A stretch of 13,541 bases of DNA from Methylomonas sp. (GTDB lineage: Bacteria > Pseudomonadota > Gammaproteobacteria > Methylococcales > Methylomonadaceae): assembly GCA_026988195.1 (NCBI GenBank), contig JALSLS010000296.1, positions 1 to 13,541 of the forward strand. The letters run 5' to 3'. Below, one piece after another: positions 7,433 through 13,541 of the stretch. The position numbers and the translations under genes were made by a program. Numbering within the stretch: the first letter of the stretch is position 1; each line of letters begins with the position of its first letter. The notes below the pieces were generated by a model. That model was not told the DNA's origin. It was given only the letters and a program-made list of their open reading frames with translations, and did not search any database.

Positions 7433-7474
7433 GTGTAAACTATTTCACTGACATTAAAAACTATTACCTTACAC
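7433..7474. promoter_or_regulatory. Candidate operator between tetR and nudix genes
   Basis: The divergent gap contains an inverted pair GTGTAA (7433-7438) and TTACAC (7469-7474), and inside it an 8-bp direct repeat AAACTATT at 7437-7444 and 7458-7465, exactly 21 bp or two helical turns apart. These are reasonable candidate binding sites for the adjacent TetR protein. No strong -35/-10 pair can be assigned. The half-sites are short and could be chance in AT-rich DNA. Confidence 0.3.
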
Positions 7475-7502
7475 CACATAAGCCTAGGAATCGACTTAAA
7501 TT

Positions 7503-8024
7503 ATGACTATAGAATACCTATCTGTTGTAGATAAAAATGACATCGTTATCAACTCACGACCAAGATCCGAAATTCATGCATTGGGATTATTTCATAGAGC
7601 CGTTCATATTTTAGTTTTCAATAACAATTATCAACTTTTTCTACAAAAAAGATCGATGAAAAAAGACTTGAATAAAGGGCTTTGGGATACCTCTGCCGCT
7701 GGTCATGTTGATGCGGGTGAAGATTACACCCCAAGCGCGATTAGAGAAACTGCTGAAGAACTAGGCATTAATATTGAATCTAACTTAGAGTTATTGTTTA
7801 AACTCCCCCCGACACCTCAACTTGGCATGGAGTTTATCCAGGTTTATCGCTGCCACCATAACGGACCCTTTATTCTAAATAAAGACGAAATTGATGAAGG
7901 TCGCTGGCTTTCTTTTGAGGATATATCTATTCGCGTCAGAAATAATGATGCAACTCTAACTGAGACCTTTAAAGTTATTTGGCGGTATTATGAAGGAATG
8001 AAAATATGGCCAAACAATAACTAG
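7503..8024 (+). CDS. Nudix hydrolase (YfcD/IDI-like)
   Basis: 173 residues. A cytoplasmic hydrolase of a nucleoside-diphosphate-linked substrate. The Nudix box is complete: G67-x5-E73-x7-R81-E82-x2-E85-E86-x-G88, reading GHVDAGE...RETAEELGI. Upstream features HALGLFHRAVHILVFN and LFLQKRS followed by GLWDTSAAGHVDAG are those of the YfcD group, which resembles isopentenyl-diphosphate isomerase but lacks its full catalytic set. The substrate is unknown. The gene is divergent from a TetR regulator and is followed by a hairpin (8065-8095) and the long-hairpin repeat. A weak AGGA site lies about 14 bp before the ATG. Confidence 0.9.
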   Translation: MTIEYLSVVDKNDIVINSRPRSEIHALGLFHRAVHILVFNNNYQLFLQKRSMKKDLNKGLWDTSAAGHVDAGEDYTPSAIRETAEELGINIESNLELLFKLPPTPQLGMEFIQVYRCHHNGPFILNKDEIDEGRWLSFEDISIRVRNNDATLTETFKVIWRYYEGMKIWPNNN

Positions 8025-8064
8025 GAGCCTATGGCTTTAAAATAATGTATATTTTATATGTAAA

Positions 8065-8095
8065 CTCATTCACTTAGGTGTAAATAGTGAATGGG
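8065..8095 (+). terminator. Hairpin after the Nudix gene
   Basis: CATTCACT (8067-8074) pairs perfectly with AGTGAATG (8086-8093) across an 11-nt loop, and the stem can extend by one G-U and one C-G pair. It lies 40 bp after the Nudix stop, but no U-run follows it, so it is a weak intrinsic terminator at best. Confidence 0.3.
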
Positions 8096-8099
8096 TATA

Positions 8100-8259
8100 T
8101 ACTTCGCGCGGTCACGACTGCGGTTTTCTAACCGCTGAGTTTTTGCCAATAGCTGCGTTGCTGAAACAGTTGCGTAGCTTGCTATGCGCCTGTTTCAGCG
8201 CCTTGCTATCGACAAAAATCAGCAGCTTATAAATTCCGCATCCGTGACCGGGCGAAGTA
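8100..8259 (-). repeat. Long-hairpin inverted-repeat element, copy 2 (reversed)
   Basis: A 160-bp element that is the reverse complement of the element at 2561-2719. By reading both, I find three differences: one base in a terminal repeat (CGGGC for CGCGC at 8249-8253), one G-to-A in the central stem (GCATAGC for GCGTAGC), and one extra A in a short A-run. The ends are again bordered by TA (8100-8101 and 8258-8259). It lies between the Nudix gene and tRNA-Asp. Because the two arms of the hairpin differ from each other far more than the two copies do, the arm divergence predates duplication. Confidence 0.85.
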
Positions 8260-8336
8260 CAGACAAAAAAACAAGGACTTTATATTACTTTTATGATATA
8301 AGCAGTGAGAATCCTACTTAATAAATTAGGTGTCTT

Positions 8337-8413
8337 TGGCGGAGCGGACGGGACTCGAACCCGCGACCCCCGGCGTGACAGGCCGGTATTCTAACCAACT
8401 GAACTACCGCTCC
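8337..8413 (-). tRNA. tRNA-Asp (anticodon GUC)
   Basis: A 77-nt tRNA with the 3' CCA encoded (8337-8339 on the plus strand). The 5' acceptor strand is GGAGCGG, the D-arm region reads TAGTTCAGTTGGTTAGAA, the anticodon loop is CTGTCAC giving GUC (Asp), and the T-arm is GCGGGTTCGAGTCCCGT. It closely matches E. coli tRNA-Asp; the anticodon stem CCGGC/GCCGG is fully paired. It is a single tRNA, not part of a cluster in this window. Confidence 0.97.
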
Positions 8414-8426
8414 GCAAAGAAGGCAC

Positions 8427-8455
8427 AGTTTAGGTATATTTCATTTTTCCGTCAA
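8427..8455 (-). promoter_or_regulatory. Promoter of tRNA-Asp
   Basis: On the minus strand TTGACG (8450-8455) and TAAACT (8427-8432) are separated by 17 bp, placing the start about 6-8 bases before the mature tRNA 5' end. Spacing is ideal. The -35 matches five of six consensus bases and the -10 four of six. Confidence 0.65.
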
Positions 8456-8535
8456 GTTATTTTTTCATTTTTTCAAAATTAAGTTAAACTATAGCTTCAT
8501 TTTGTAACGCATAAAGCGCCTTGTTCAAAAATATT

Positions 8536-9207
8536 ATGAAAACAGAGCATCATACAATCACCATCACAAAAAAAGCAGACATTTCTTCTACCTGGTTAAT
8601 TCCTGATAAATATCAGTCTGTTCTAATTATTGCTCATGGTGCGGGGCATGATATGAACTCTACCTTTATCTCTCAAATCCATGAGGGTATTGCTCATCAT
8701 AATATTTTAACGGTTAAGTTTAACTTCCCTTATATGGAACAAGGGTTAAAAGCACCTAACACCCCTCACGTATTAGAGGAAACTTGGCAACAGGTTATCA
8801 ATACAGTCATGGAAAAAACAGGGGTAACCCGCAAACAAATCTTTCTTTCCGGTAAAAGTATGGGGGGGCGTTATGCTACCATTCTATCCTCCAAAGAAGA
8901 TTTATACGCAGGCATTATCTTATTTGGCTACCCTCTTCATGCACCTGGAAAACCTGACAAACCGCGCTTTAATCATTTAAAAGCTATTCATGAACCTATG
9001 TTATTTTTTCAAGGTACTCGTGATTCTTTATGTCAGCTAAAAGTTTTTGAACCCTTACTTGAAACCTTATCTCCTAAACCTGTTTTACATATCATTGATG
9101 GGGCAGATCATTCGTTTAAACTACTCAAACGCATTGATCGTACAGAGCAATCTGTTTTTGATGAAATCGCTCAAGCTAGCGCTGAGTGGATCAAGCAAAA
9201 AAGTTAA
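8536..9207 (+). CDS. Alpha/beta hydrolase, KANL3/Tex30-like
   Basis: 223 residues from the ATG. A soluble alpha/beta-hydrolase-fold protein of the small bacterial group related to eukaryotic Tex30/KANL3. The catalytic triad is visible: nucleophile S108 in GKSMGGR (G-x-S-x-G), D163 in FFQGTRD and H192 in DGADHSF. The oxyanion region is HGAGHDM (34-40), and FNFPYMEQGLKAPN is a family hallmark. No signal peptide, so cytoplasmic. The substrate is unknown. An in-frame TTG 15 bp upstream (8521) is less likely than the ATG; neither has a clear ribosome site. It stands alone, divergent from tRNA-Asp and 177 bp before the sulfur-transporter pair. Confidence 0.88.
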   Translation: MKTEHHTITITKKADISSTWLIPDKYQSVLIIAHGAGHDMNSTFISQIHEGIAHHNILTVKFNFPYMEQGLKAPNTPHVLEETWQQVINTVMEKTGVTRKQIFLSGKSMGGRYATILSSKEDLYAGIILFGYPLHAPGKPDKPRFNHLKAIHEPMLFFQGTRDSLCQLKVFEPLLETLSPKPVLHIIDGADHSFKLLKRIDRTEQSVFDEIAQASAEWIKQKS

Positions 9208-9243
9208 CTCCTTTTTTAATTATTCTAATAATTAGTACATTCT

Positions 9244-9273
9244 ATTACTCATCTCTTATTGGAGAAGAGTAAT
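9244..9273 (+). other. Hairpin downstream of the hydrolase gene
   Basis: ATTACTC (9244-9250) pairs with GAGTAAT (9267-9273), and the stem continues inward with one mismatch to about 12 bp around a TATTGG loop. No U-run follows. It may end the hydrolase transcript or structure the leader of the next operon; the sequence does not decide. Confidence 0.35.
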
Positions 9274-9321
9274 GGTATAAAACTTTTAGGGTAATAAAGA
9301 ACCCCATATATTTCATAGGCT

Positions 9322-9339
9322 CTTTAACCCAAGTTAAAG
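9322..9339. promoter_or_regulatory. Palindromic operator candidate upstream of the YeeE pair
   Basis: CTTTAAC-CCAA-GTTAAAG is a perfect 7-bp inverted repeat with a 4-bp spacer, ending 45 bp before the transporter start. AT-rich sequence with a TATAAA (about 9354-9359) follows. YeeE/YedE pairs are often controlled by ArsR-type persulfide sensors such as BigR, which bind AT-rich palindromes, but no such regulator is encoded nearby. Confidence 0.35.
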
Positions 9340-9384
9340 GTTACAGCTTAAATATATAAATCATTAAATTAGTTTAGGTATTTT

Positions 9385-9804
9385 GTGGAAAATTTCACCC
9401 CATATTCAGCTTTACTGGGTGGCGCTTTAATTGGCCTTAGCGTCACCATTCTTTTATTATTTAACGGCCGCATGGCGGGCATTAGCGGCATTATGAACGG
9501 TTTGTTCAACTCCCCTAAAAGTGAATATATTTGGCGTGCAGTCTTTCTTTGTGGCTTAATATTAGGAACCGTTATATTTAATTTCATTTCCCCTGATTTT
9601 TTTATACCTCGACAAGGATATCCATTATGGCTAATAGCGCTTGGTGGATTTTTAGTGGGTATAGGAACTCGACTTGGTAATGGCTGCACTAGCGGACATG
9701 GCATTTGCGGAATCGCAAACCTATCAAAACGCTCTATTTTTGCAACAATCACTTTTATGCTGACAGGTATGGTCACCGTTTACCTTATTAGGCATTTATT
9801 ATGA
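9385..9804 (+). CDS. YeeE/YedE half-transporter, first subunit
   Basis: 139 residues, strongly hydrophobic with about four membrane helices. It is one half of a split YeeE/YedE (Sulf_transp) inner-membrane protein; full-length TsuA/YeeE imports thiosulfate, and split pairs (PmpA-like) are linked to thiosulfate or persulfide handling. The conserved motif is GNGCTSGHGICG (residues 99-109), with cysteines C101 and C108 expected to line the sulfur path. The start is a GTG with only a weak ribosome site; no alternative start would keep the first helix. The stop overlaps the second subunit's start by four bases (ATGA), so the two are translationally coupled and probably form one complex. The exact sulfur substrate is not determinable from sequence. 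Confidence 0.87.
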   Translation: MENFTPYSALLGGALIGLSVTILLLFNGRMAGISGIMNGLFNSPKSEYIWRAVFLCGLILGTVIFNFISPDFFIPRQGYPLWLIALGGFLVGIGTRLGNGCTSGHGICGIANLSKRSIFATITFMLTGMVTVYLIRHLL

Positions 9805-10217
9805 AAAAACTTATTATATCGCTGCTGAGTGGTACTTTATTTGGGCTTGGCCTTTCTTTATCTCAAATGGTTAACCCAAATAAAGTTATTAATTTCTTAG
9901 ATATTACCGGGAAATGGGATCCAAGCCTAGCATTTGTTATGATGGGCGCACTGCTAGTAGCTTCTATTTCATTTCGAATCGTATTAAAAAAACCAGCTCC
10001 AATTTTGGAAGAAAATTTTCACTTGTCAAAACGTACTGATATTGATAAGCCGCTACTAGGAGGTGCCGCAATATTTGGTATTGGCTGGGGAATGAGTGGG
10101 TATTGTCCAGGGCCAGCAGTTGCAGCTTTAGGCTCGGGGGGCTTAGAAGCTTTGGTTATGGTGATCTCTATCTATATTGGTTTCTTTTTTCAGAAGTGGG
10201 TTGCTAGTCGATCATAA
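9801..10217 (+). CDS. YeeE/YedE half-transporter, second subunit
   Basis: 138 residues, about four membrane helices. It is the partner half (DUF6691/PmpB-like) of the split YeeE/YedE sulfur transporter, with the opening GTLFGLGLSLSQMVNPNKV and the conserved MSGYCPGPAVAALGSG block (98-113) carrying C102. The start overlaps the stop of the first subunit. No sulfurtransferase, sulfide:quinone reductase, persulfide dioxygenase or ArsR gene is adjacent, so the pathway it feeds is not visible here. It ends 46 bp from a convergent gene with no obvious terminator between them. Confidence 0.87.
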   Translation: MKKLIISLLSGTLFGLGLSLSQMVNPNKVINFLDITGKWDPSLAFVMMGALLVASISFRIVLKKPAPILEENFHLSKRTDIDKPLLGGAAIFGIGWGMSGYCPGPAVAALGSGGLEALVMVISIYIGFFFQKWVASRS

Positions 10218-10263
10218 ACTGTATTTTAATAAATGATAGGCGATACCTGGAGTTTCATCTACC

Positions 10264-11178
10264 TTAGCCAACTGTTTTATTATATTTTTTCCAAATAAAA
10301 TACCCTGCAATCACCAGCGCCAACCAACCCGCAACTAAGTACCCAACCACACCATCATAATAAGCACTCACCAAGTAATAATAATCAGAATCAGGGTTGG
10401 TATTAAAATAATCTTTCCCCAACTTGATTTGCCACACCCATGCAGCATGACAGCCAATACAAATACCGATACTATTAGCTATTTGAGTTCTTATGGTTGC
10501 CAAAAAAATACCGACTACGAGTAAAGCAATAAAAGCGGAAATAATTTCGGGGTTTAATGCATTGGCAAAAGCTTCAGCCATTAACTGAAAGCCACTCCCT
10601 AAGGTCAATTCATCATATGGAATATCAGTCTTTGTTTTAACAAAATGAAAAGCTGAATAATAAGTAGCACTTAATAATACAGCAACAGCGGCTGTCATTT
10701 TCTTGCGTAATCCCGCCAATAAAATACCACTAAATATGGGTTCTTCCCCAAAAGAAATTAAAGTTGCTAACAACAAGGCTAATGATGCTCGCGTGACCAC
10801 GGCACCCACTGTCCACTCACGAGTTTGATCAACCACACTAATATCAAGAAAGTACAAAATAATCATAACAGGCAACAAAGACAACAACCCCAACAGCCCT
10901 CCATACAGAACCTGTTTAAAAAAAACAGTACGTTTGGCAAACCCAATATCGGCCCAACTTAATTTAAAATAATGTCGTAATGGAAAAATACTTAATAATA
11001 AAAATATCTGTGCGGCTTTACTGACCAGTTTACGCATTGATAAAATATCACCTGCCAGCATTAAAACGAGGTAACTCAATATTGAAGCCAATACGGCAAA
11101 AAAAAGTAATATTAATAAAGGTACCAAGGCATAATAAACTTTCTTTACAAAAGCCTGCCCTGAAAAAAACTCAATCAT
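10264..11178 (-). CDS. CPBP-type intramembrane protease-like protein
   Basis: 304 residues, about eight membrane helices. It resembles the CPBP (CAAX protease/bacteriocin-processing, ABI) family, polytopic glutamate metalloproteases. Motif 1 is present as FGEEPIFSG (E145, E146), motif 2 as SAFHFV (H178) and a third histidine at H244 in IGCHAAW. The usual arginine of EExxxR is replaced by serine (S150). The start chosen is the ATG at 11176-11178, whose A is the last base of the rsmE TGA stop; a GGGGAGA ribosome site lies about ten bases upstream inside rsmE. An ATG six codons earlier is possible but overlaps that site. Its substrate and its relation to rsmE are unknown. Confidence 0.8.
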   Translation of the reverse strand: MIEFFSGQAFVKKVYYALVPLLILLFFAVLASILSYLVLMLAGDILSMRKLVSKAAQIFLLLSIFPLRHYFKLSWADIGFAKRTVFFKQVLYGGLLGLLSLLPVMIILYFLDISVVDQTREWTVGAVVTRASLALLLATLISFGEEPIFSGILLAGLRKKMTAAVAVLLSATYYSAFHFVKTKTDIPYDELTLGSGFQLMAEAFANALNPEIISAFIALLVVGIFLATIRTQIANSIGICIGCHAAWVWQIKLGKDYFNTNPDSDYYYLVSAYYDGVVGYLVAGWLALVIAGYFIWKKYNKTVG

Positions 11179-11906
11179 CAGATAAAATCTCCCCATAACA
11201 TCTGCACAGCAGACAATGCCGCTAACGATGCGGTTTCAGTTCGCAATATTCTTTGTCCCAGGCGAACCGAAATAAAACCAGCAGCAATAGCAACTCCTCG
11301 TTCTTGGTCGCTAAAGCCGCCCTCAGGCCCAGTTAACAAGGTAACCTCTAACTTTTCTGGCTTTAACTCCGCCAAAGAATGTTTAGCGTAAGGGTCTAAA
11401 AAAACCCTTAACCCTTTCTGCCCTATCACCCAATCATCAATAGCCATTATTTCATTAAACGCTGGCAATATTGTTCGACCACTTTGCTCAGCAGCATGCT
11501 GTACTATATTTTTCCAGTGCTGTAATCTCTGCTGTTTTTTATCGGCTTTAAACTTAACCACACAACGCTCAGTTATTAAGGGTGTTATAGAGTTAACTCC
11601 GAGCTCTACTGCTTTTTGCACAGCCCAATCCATTCTGTCGCCACGCGAAATACCTAATCCCAAGGTAATGTGTAAGGGGGACTCAACCGTTCTACTGTTT
11701 TTCTCCCCAATTAAAACCACAACGCGCTTTCGACTCACCTCTTCAATACTACATAAGTATTCTCCACCCTGCCCATTAAAAAGTGTAATCGACTGTCCTT
11801 TACTTAGCCTCAATACCGTTCTTGCATAGTGAGCATTATCCACTTTCAATTCAATGAGTTGACCTTTATTTAGATTATCAGAGGTATAGAGCCTAGAAAT
11901 TCGCAT
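11178..11906 (-). CDS. rsmE: 16S rRNA (uracil-1498-N3)-methyltransferase
   Basis: 242 residues (E. coli RsmE 243). A cytoplasmic SPOUT-class enzyme that uses SAM to methylate U1498 of 16S rRNA in the 30S decoding region. It begins MRISRLYT with an N-terminal PUA-like RNA-binding domain (about 1-70). The C-terminal trefoil-knot domain has EQSGR (140-144), LTGPEGGFS (191-199) and LGQRILRTETA (216-226), all characteristic. A longer in-frame start at 11948 would add 14 hydrophobic residues read from the terminator hairpin of ahcY and is rejected. The stop overlaps the start of the CPBP gene by one base. Only about 30 bp separate the start from the ahcY terminator. Confidence 0.96.
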   Translation of the reverse strand: MRISRLYTSDNLNKGQLIELKVDNAHYARTVLRLSKGQSITLFNGQGGEYLCSIEEVSRKRVVVLIGEKNSRTVESPLHITLGLGISRGDRMDWAVQKAVELGVNSITPLITERCVVKFKADKKQQRLQHWKNIVQHAAEQSGRTILPAFNEIMAIDDWVIGQKGLRVFLDPYAKHSLAELKPEKLEVTLLTGPEGGFSDQERGVAIAAGFISVRLGQRILRTETASLAALSAVQMLWGDFI

Positions 11907-11936
11907 AACTTGTTTTATTAAAAAGTACAGATATAA

Positions 11937-11961
11937 AAAAAGGGGCATTCAGCCCCTTTTT
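11937..11961 (-). terminator. Intrinsic terminator after ahcY
   Basis: A perfect 10-bp stem, AAAAAGGGGC (11937-11946) and GCCCCTTTTT (11952-11961), closes over five bases. On the minus strand, after the GC part, there are seven U, so it is a strong terminator for metK-ahcY. It is symmetric enough to work in both directions, although nothing is annotated on the plus strand. Confidence 0.9.
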
Positions 11962-11986
11962 CCAGTTTCACTATTCGAAAATAACC

Positions 11987-13279
11987 TTAATAACGATAAT
12001 GACTCGGCTTATACGGCCCTTCCACAGGTACATTTATATATTTAGCCTGCTCTGCTGTCAACTCAGTTAAATTCACACCTAATTGTGCTAAATGAGATCT
12101 AGCTACTTTTTCATCTAATTTTTTAGGCAAAATATACACTTCATTTTTATAATCCGCGGCATTAGCCCATAACTCTATTTGAGCTAGTACTTGATTACAG
12201 AATGAGTTAGACATTACAAAACTAGGATGACCTGTTGCACAACCTAAGTTAACTAAACGCCCTTCAGCTAAAATAATTAACCGTTTCCCATCTGGAAAAA
12301 TAACATGATCAACTTGAGGTTTAATGTTTTCCCACGTGTATTTACGCAGTGAAGCTATCTCAATTTCTGAATCAAAATGACCAATATTACAAACAATGGC
12401 ATTGTTTTTCATCGCAGCCATGTGATCATGAGTAATGATATTGAAGTTACCCGTTGCTGTAACAAAAATATTGGCTACAGGCGCAGCTTCTTCCATTGTT
12501 ACAACTCGAAAACCTTCCATTGACGCTTGTAATGCACAAATAGGGTCAATTTCTGTTACCCAAACTGTTGCCCCTAGGCCACGCAATGATTGCGCACAAC
12601 CTTTACCAACATCGCCATAACCACCAACAACTGCAATTTTACCCGCAATCATTACATCAGTAGCGCGCTTGATACCATCAACTAATGATTCACGACAACC
12701 ATATAAATTATCAAATTTAGATTTTGTCACTGAATCATTTACATTAAAAGCAGGAACTTTTAACGAACCATTAGCAACCATTTCATATAAGCGCAAAACA
12801 CCTGTTGTAGTTTCTTCAGACAACCCTTTTACATCAGCCATCAATTCTGGAAATTTATCATGCATCATAACGGTTAAGTCACCACCATCATCCAGAATCA
12901 TATTTGGACGCCAGCCATTAGCGCCAATAATTGTCTGCTCAATACACCACGCAGCTTCCTCTTCAGTCTCACCTTTCCAAGCAAATACAGGGATACCAGC
13001 TTCAGCCATAGCCGCTGCCGCATGATCCTGAGTAGAAAAAATATTACAAGACGACCATCGAACTTCTGCACCTAACGCAGTTAGCGTTTCAATTAAAACA
13101 GCTGTTTGAATGGTCATATGCAAACAACCCGCAATTCTTGCCCCTTTTAATGGCTGCTCTGCACCAAATTCTTCGCGTAAAGACATTAACCCTGGCATTT
13201 CTGTTTCTGCAATCGTAGTTTCTTTACGACCCCATTCAGCCAACGACATATCAGCAACTTTATAATCTTGTGAACTCAT
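11987..13279 (-). CDS. ahcY: Adenosylhomocysteinase (SAH hydrolase)
   Basis: 430 residues (human enzyme 432), lacking the roughly 40-residue insertion of the longer bacterial forms such as those of Pseudomonas. A cytoplasmic NAD-dependent tetramer that splits S-adenosylhomocysteine into adenosine and homocysteine, relieving product inhibition of methyltransferases. Visible features are GCLHMTIQTA (H54), LDDGGD (D130/D131), SEETTTG (E155/E156), NDSVTKSKFDN (K186, D190), the NAD-binding VVGGYGDVGKG (217-227) and the C-terminal PYKPSHYRY that closes the neighbouring active site. It begins 39 bp after metK on the same strand with an AGGA site about 11 bases before the ATG, so metK-ahcY is probably one operon. 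A strong terminator follows the stop. Confidence 0.98.
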   Translation of the reverse strand: MSSQDYKVADMSLAEWGRKETTIAETEMPGLMSLREEFGAEQPLKGARIAGCLHMTIQTAVLIETLTALGAEVRWSSCNIFSTQDHAAAAMAEAGIPVFAWKGETEEEAAWCIEQTIIGANGWRPNMILDDGGDLTVMMHDKFPELMADVKGLSEETTTGVLRLYEMVANGSLKVPAFNVNDSVTKSKFDNLYGCRESLVDGIKRATDVMIAGKIAVVGGYGDVGKGCAQSLRGLGATVWVTEIDPICALQASMEGFRVVTMEEAAPVANIFVTATGNFNIITHDHMAAMKNNAIVCNIGHFDSEIEIASLRKYTWENIKPQVDHVIFPDGKRLIILAEGRLVNLGCATGHPSFVMSNSFCNQVLAQIELWANAADYKNEVYILPKKLDEKVARSHLAQLGVNLTELTAEQAKYINVPVEGPYKPSHYRY

Positions 13280-13318
13280 ACTATTTAATATCCTATTTTA
13301 TTGTGACAGTTATAACTG

Positions 13319-13541
13319 TTAAAGACCGGCAGCACTTTTTAATGCATCAACTTTATCTGTTTTTTCCCAAGTAAAGGAATCTTCAGTTCGACCAAAATGT
13401 CCATATGCTGCAGTTATACGGTAAATAGGTCTTAATAAATCTAACTGAGCAATTAAGCCTTTTGGTCTTAAGTCAAAAAGCTCTCGAACAATAGTTTCTA
13501 ATCTATCTTCAGCAATTTTTCCAGTACCAAAAGTTTCAATT
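13319..13541 (-). CDS. metK: S-adenosylmethionine synthetase, C-terminal part
   Basis: Only the last 73 codons and the stop lie in the window; the gene continues beyond 13541. The enzyme makes SAM from methionine and ATP. The visible sequence contains IETFGTGKI, LFDLRPKGLIAQLDL, RPIYRITAAYGHFGR and FTWEKTDKVDALKSAAGL, all diagnostic of the MetK C-terminus (E. coli ends with AYGHFGR...WEKTDK...AAGLK). With ahcY 39 bp downstream it forms the synthesis and by-product-removal arms of the methyl cycle. Confidence 0.97.
   Translation of the reverse strand, partial: IETFGTGKIAEDRLETIVRELFDLRPKGLIAQLDLLRPIYRITAAYGHFGRTEDSFTWEKTDKVDALKSAAGL

Noticed and set aside
2561..8259. CRISPR array or composite transposon made of the two long repeats
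   Set aside because: Two copies 5.4 kb apart with ordinary genes between them and no cas genes, spacers or transposase; a pair of dispersed inverted elements explains it better.
8263..8336. Terminator for tRNA-Asp using the U-run near 8264-8270
   Set aside because: The preceding AT-only stem is weak and interrupted; I could not support a convincing intrinsic terminator.
9369..9776. 135-codon minus-strand frame opposite the first YeeE subunit
   Set aside because: The plus-strand frame carries the conserved cysteine motifs and the ATGA coupling; the minus frame is proline/lysine-rich with no family resemblance.
11907..11948. Longer N-terminus for RsmE starting at 11948
   Set aside because: The extra codons read through the terminator hairpin; MRISRLYT at 11906 matches the normal family start.
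12669..13025. 118-codon plus-strand frame inside ahcY, and a shorter one at 12435-12620
   Set aside because: Antisense shadows of a highly conserved ahcY with low-complexity translations.
13280..13318. Possible SAM or SAH riboswitch between metK and ahcY
   Set aside because: The gap is only 39 bp and shows no stem structure; too short for any known SAM/SAH riboswitch class.

Overview
The window looks like an ordinary chromosomal stretch of an AT-rich gammaproteobacterium. The evidence is an E. coli-type MsrA, an Aas/LplT phospholipid-repair pair, a Gammaproteobacteria-type tRNA-Asp with encoded CCA, and a metK-ahcY methyl-cycle pair. AhcY rather than an enteric-type SAH route, and the abundance of short palindromic dispersed repeats, would fit a methanotroph- or sulfur-oxidiser-like lineage (Methylococcales/Thiotrichales). 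That placement is a guess, not something the sequence proves.

Layout. 68-1710 (minus): hslO (Hsp33 chaperone) followed by an unrecognised lipoprotein gene. 1760-2365 (plus): msrA, divergent from hslO across 49 bp; both products deal with oxidised proteins. 2366-2970: a gene-free 0.6 kb holding a minus-strand promoter/terminator pair (candidate small RNA), a 159-bp long-hairpin repeat and the promoter of the next gene. 2971-6552 (plus): aas and lplT, the lysophospholipid re-acylation and flipping system, separated by a 103-bp MITE that carries a clean 8-bp target duplication. 6553-6828: a REP-like hairpin and a 152-bp palindromic element. 6829-8024: a divergent TetR regulator and Nudix hydrolase. 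8100-8413: the second copy of the long-hairpin repeat, inverted relative to the first, and tRNA-Asp(GUC). 8536-10217 (plus): a KANL3/Tex30-like alpha/beta hydrolase, then a translationally coupled pair of half-size YeeE/YedE sulfur transporters. 10264-13541 (minus): metK (partial), ahcY, a strong terminator, rsmE, and a CPBP-type membrane protein overlapping rsmE.

Functional themes are protein repair after oxidation (hslO, msrA), inner-membrane phospholipid repair (aas, lplT), sulfur import (YeeE pair) and the SAM/SAH cycle (metK, ahcY) next to a SAM-dependent rRNA methyltransferase (rsmE). No complete novel multi-gene system is evident. The most distinctive content is non-coding: at least three unrelated families of short inverted-repeat elements within about 6 kb, one with near-identical copies in opposite orientation flanking aas-lplT-tetR-nudix, plus the candidate small RNA between msrA and aas.
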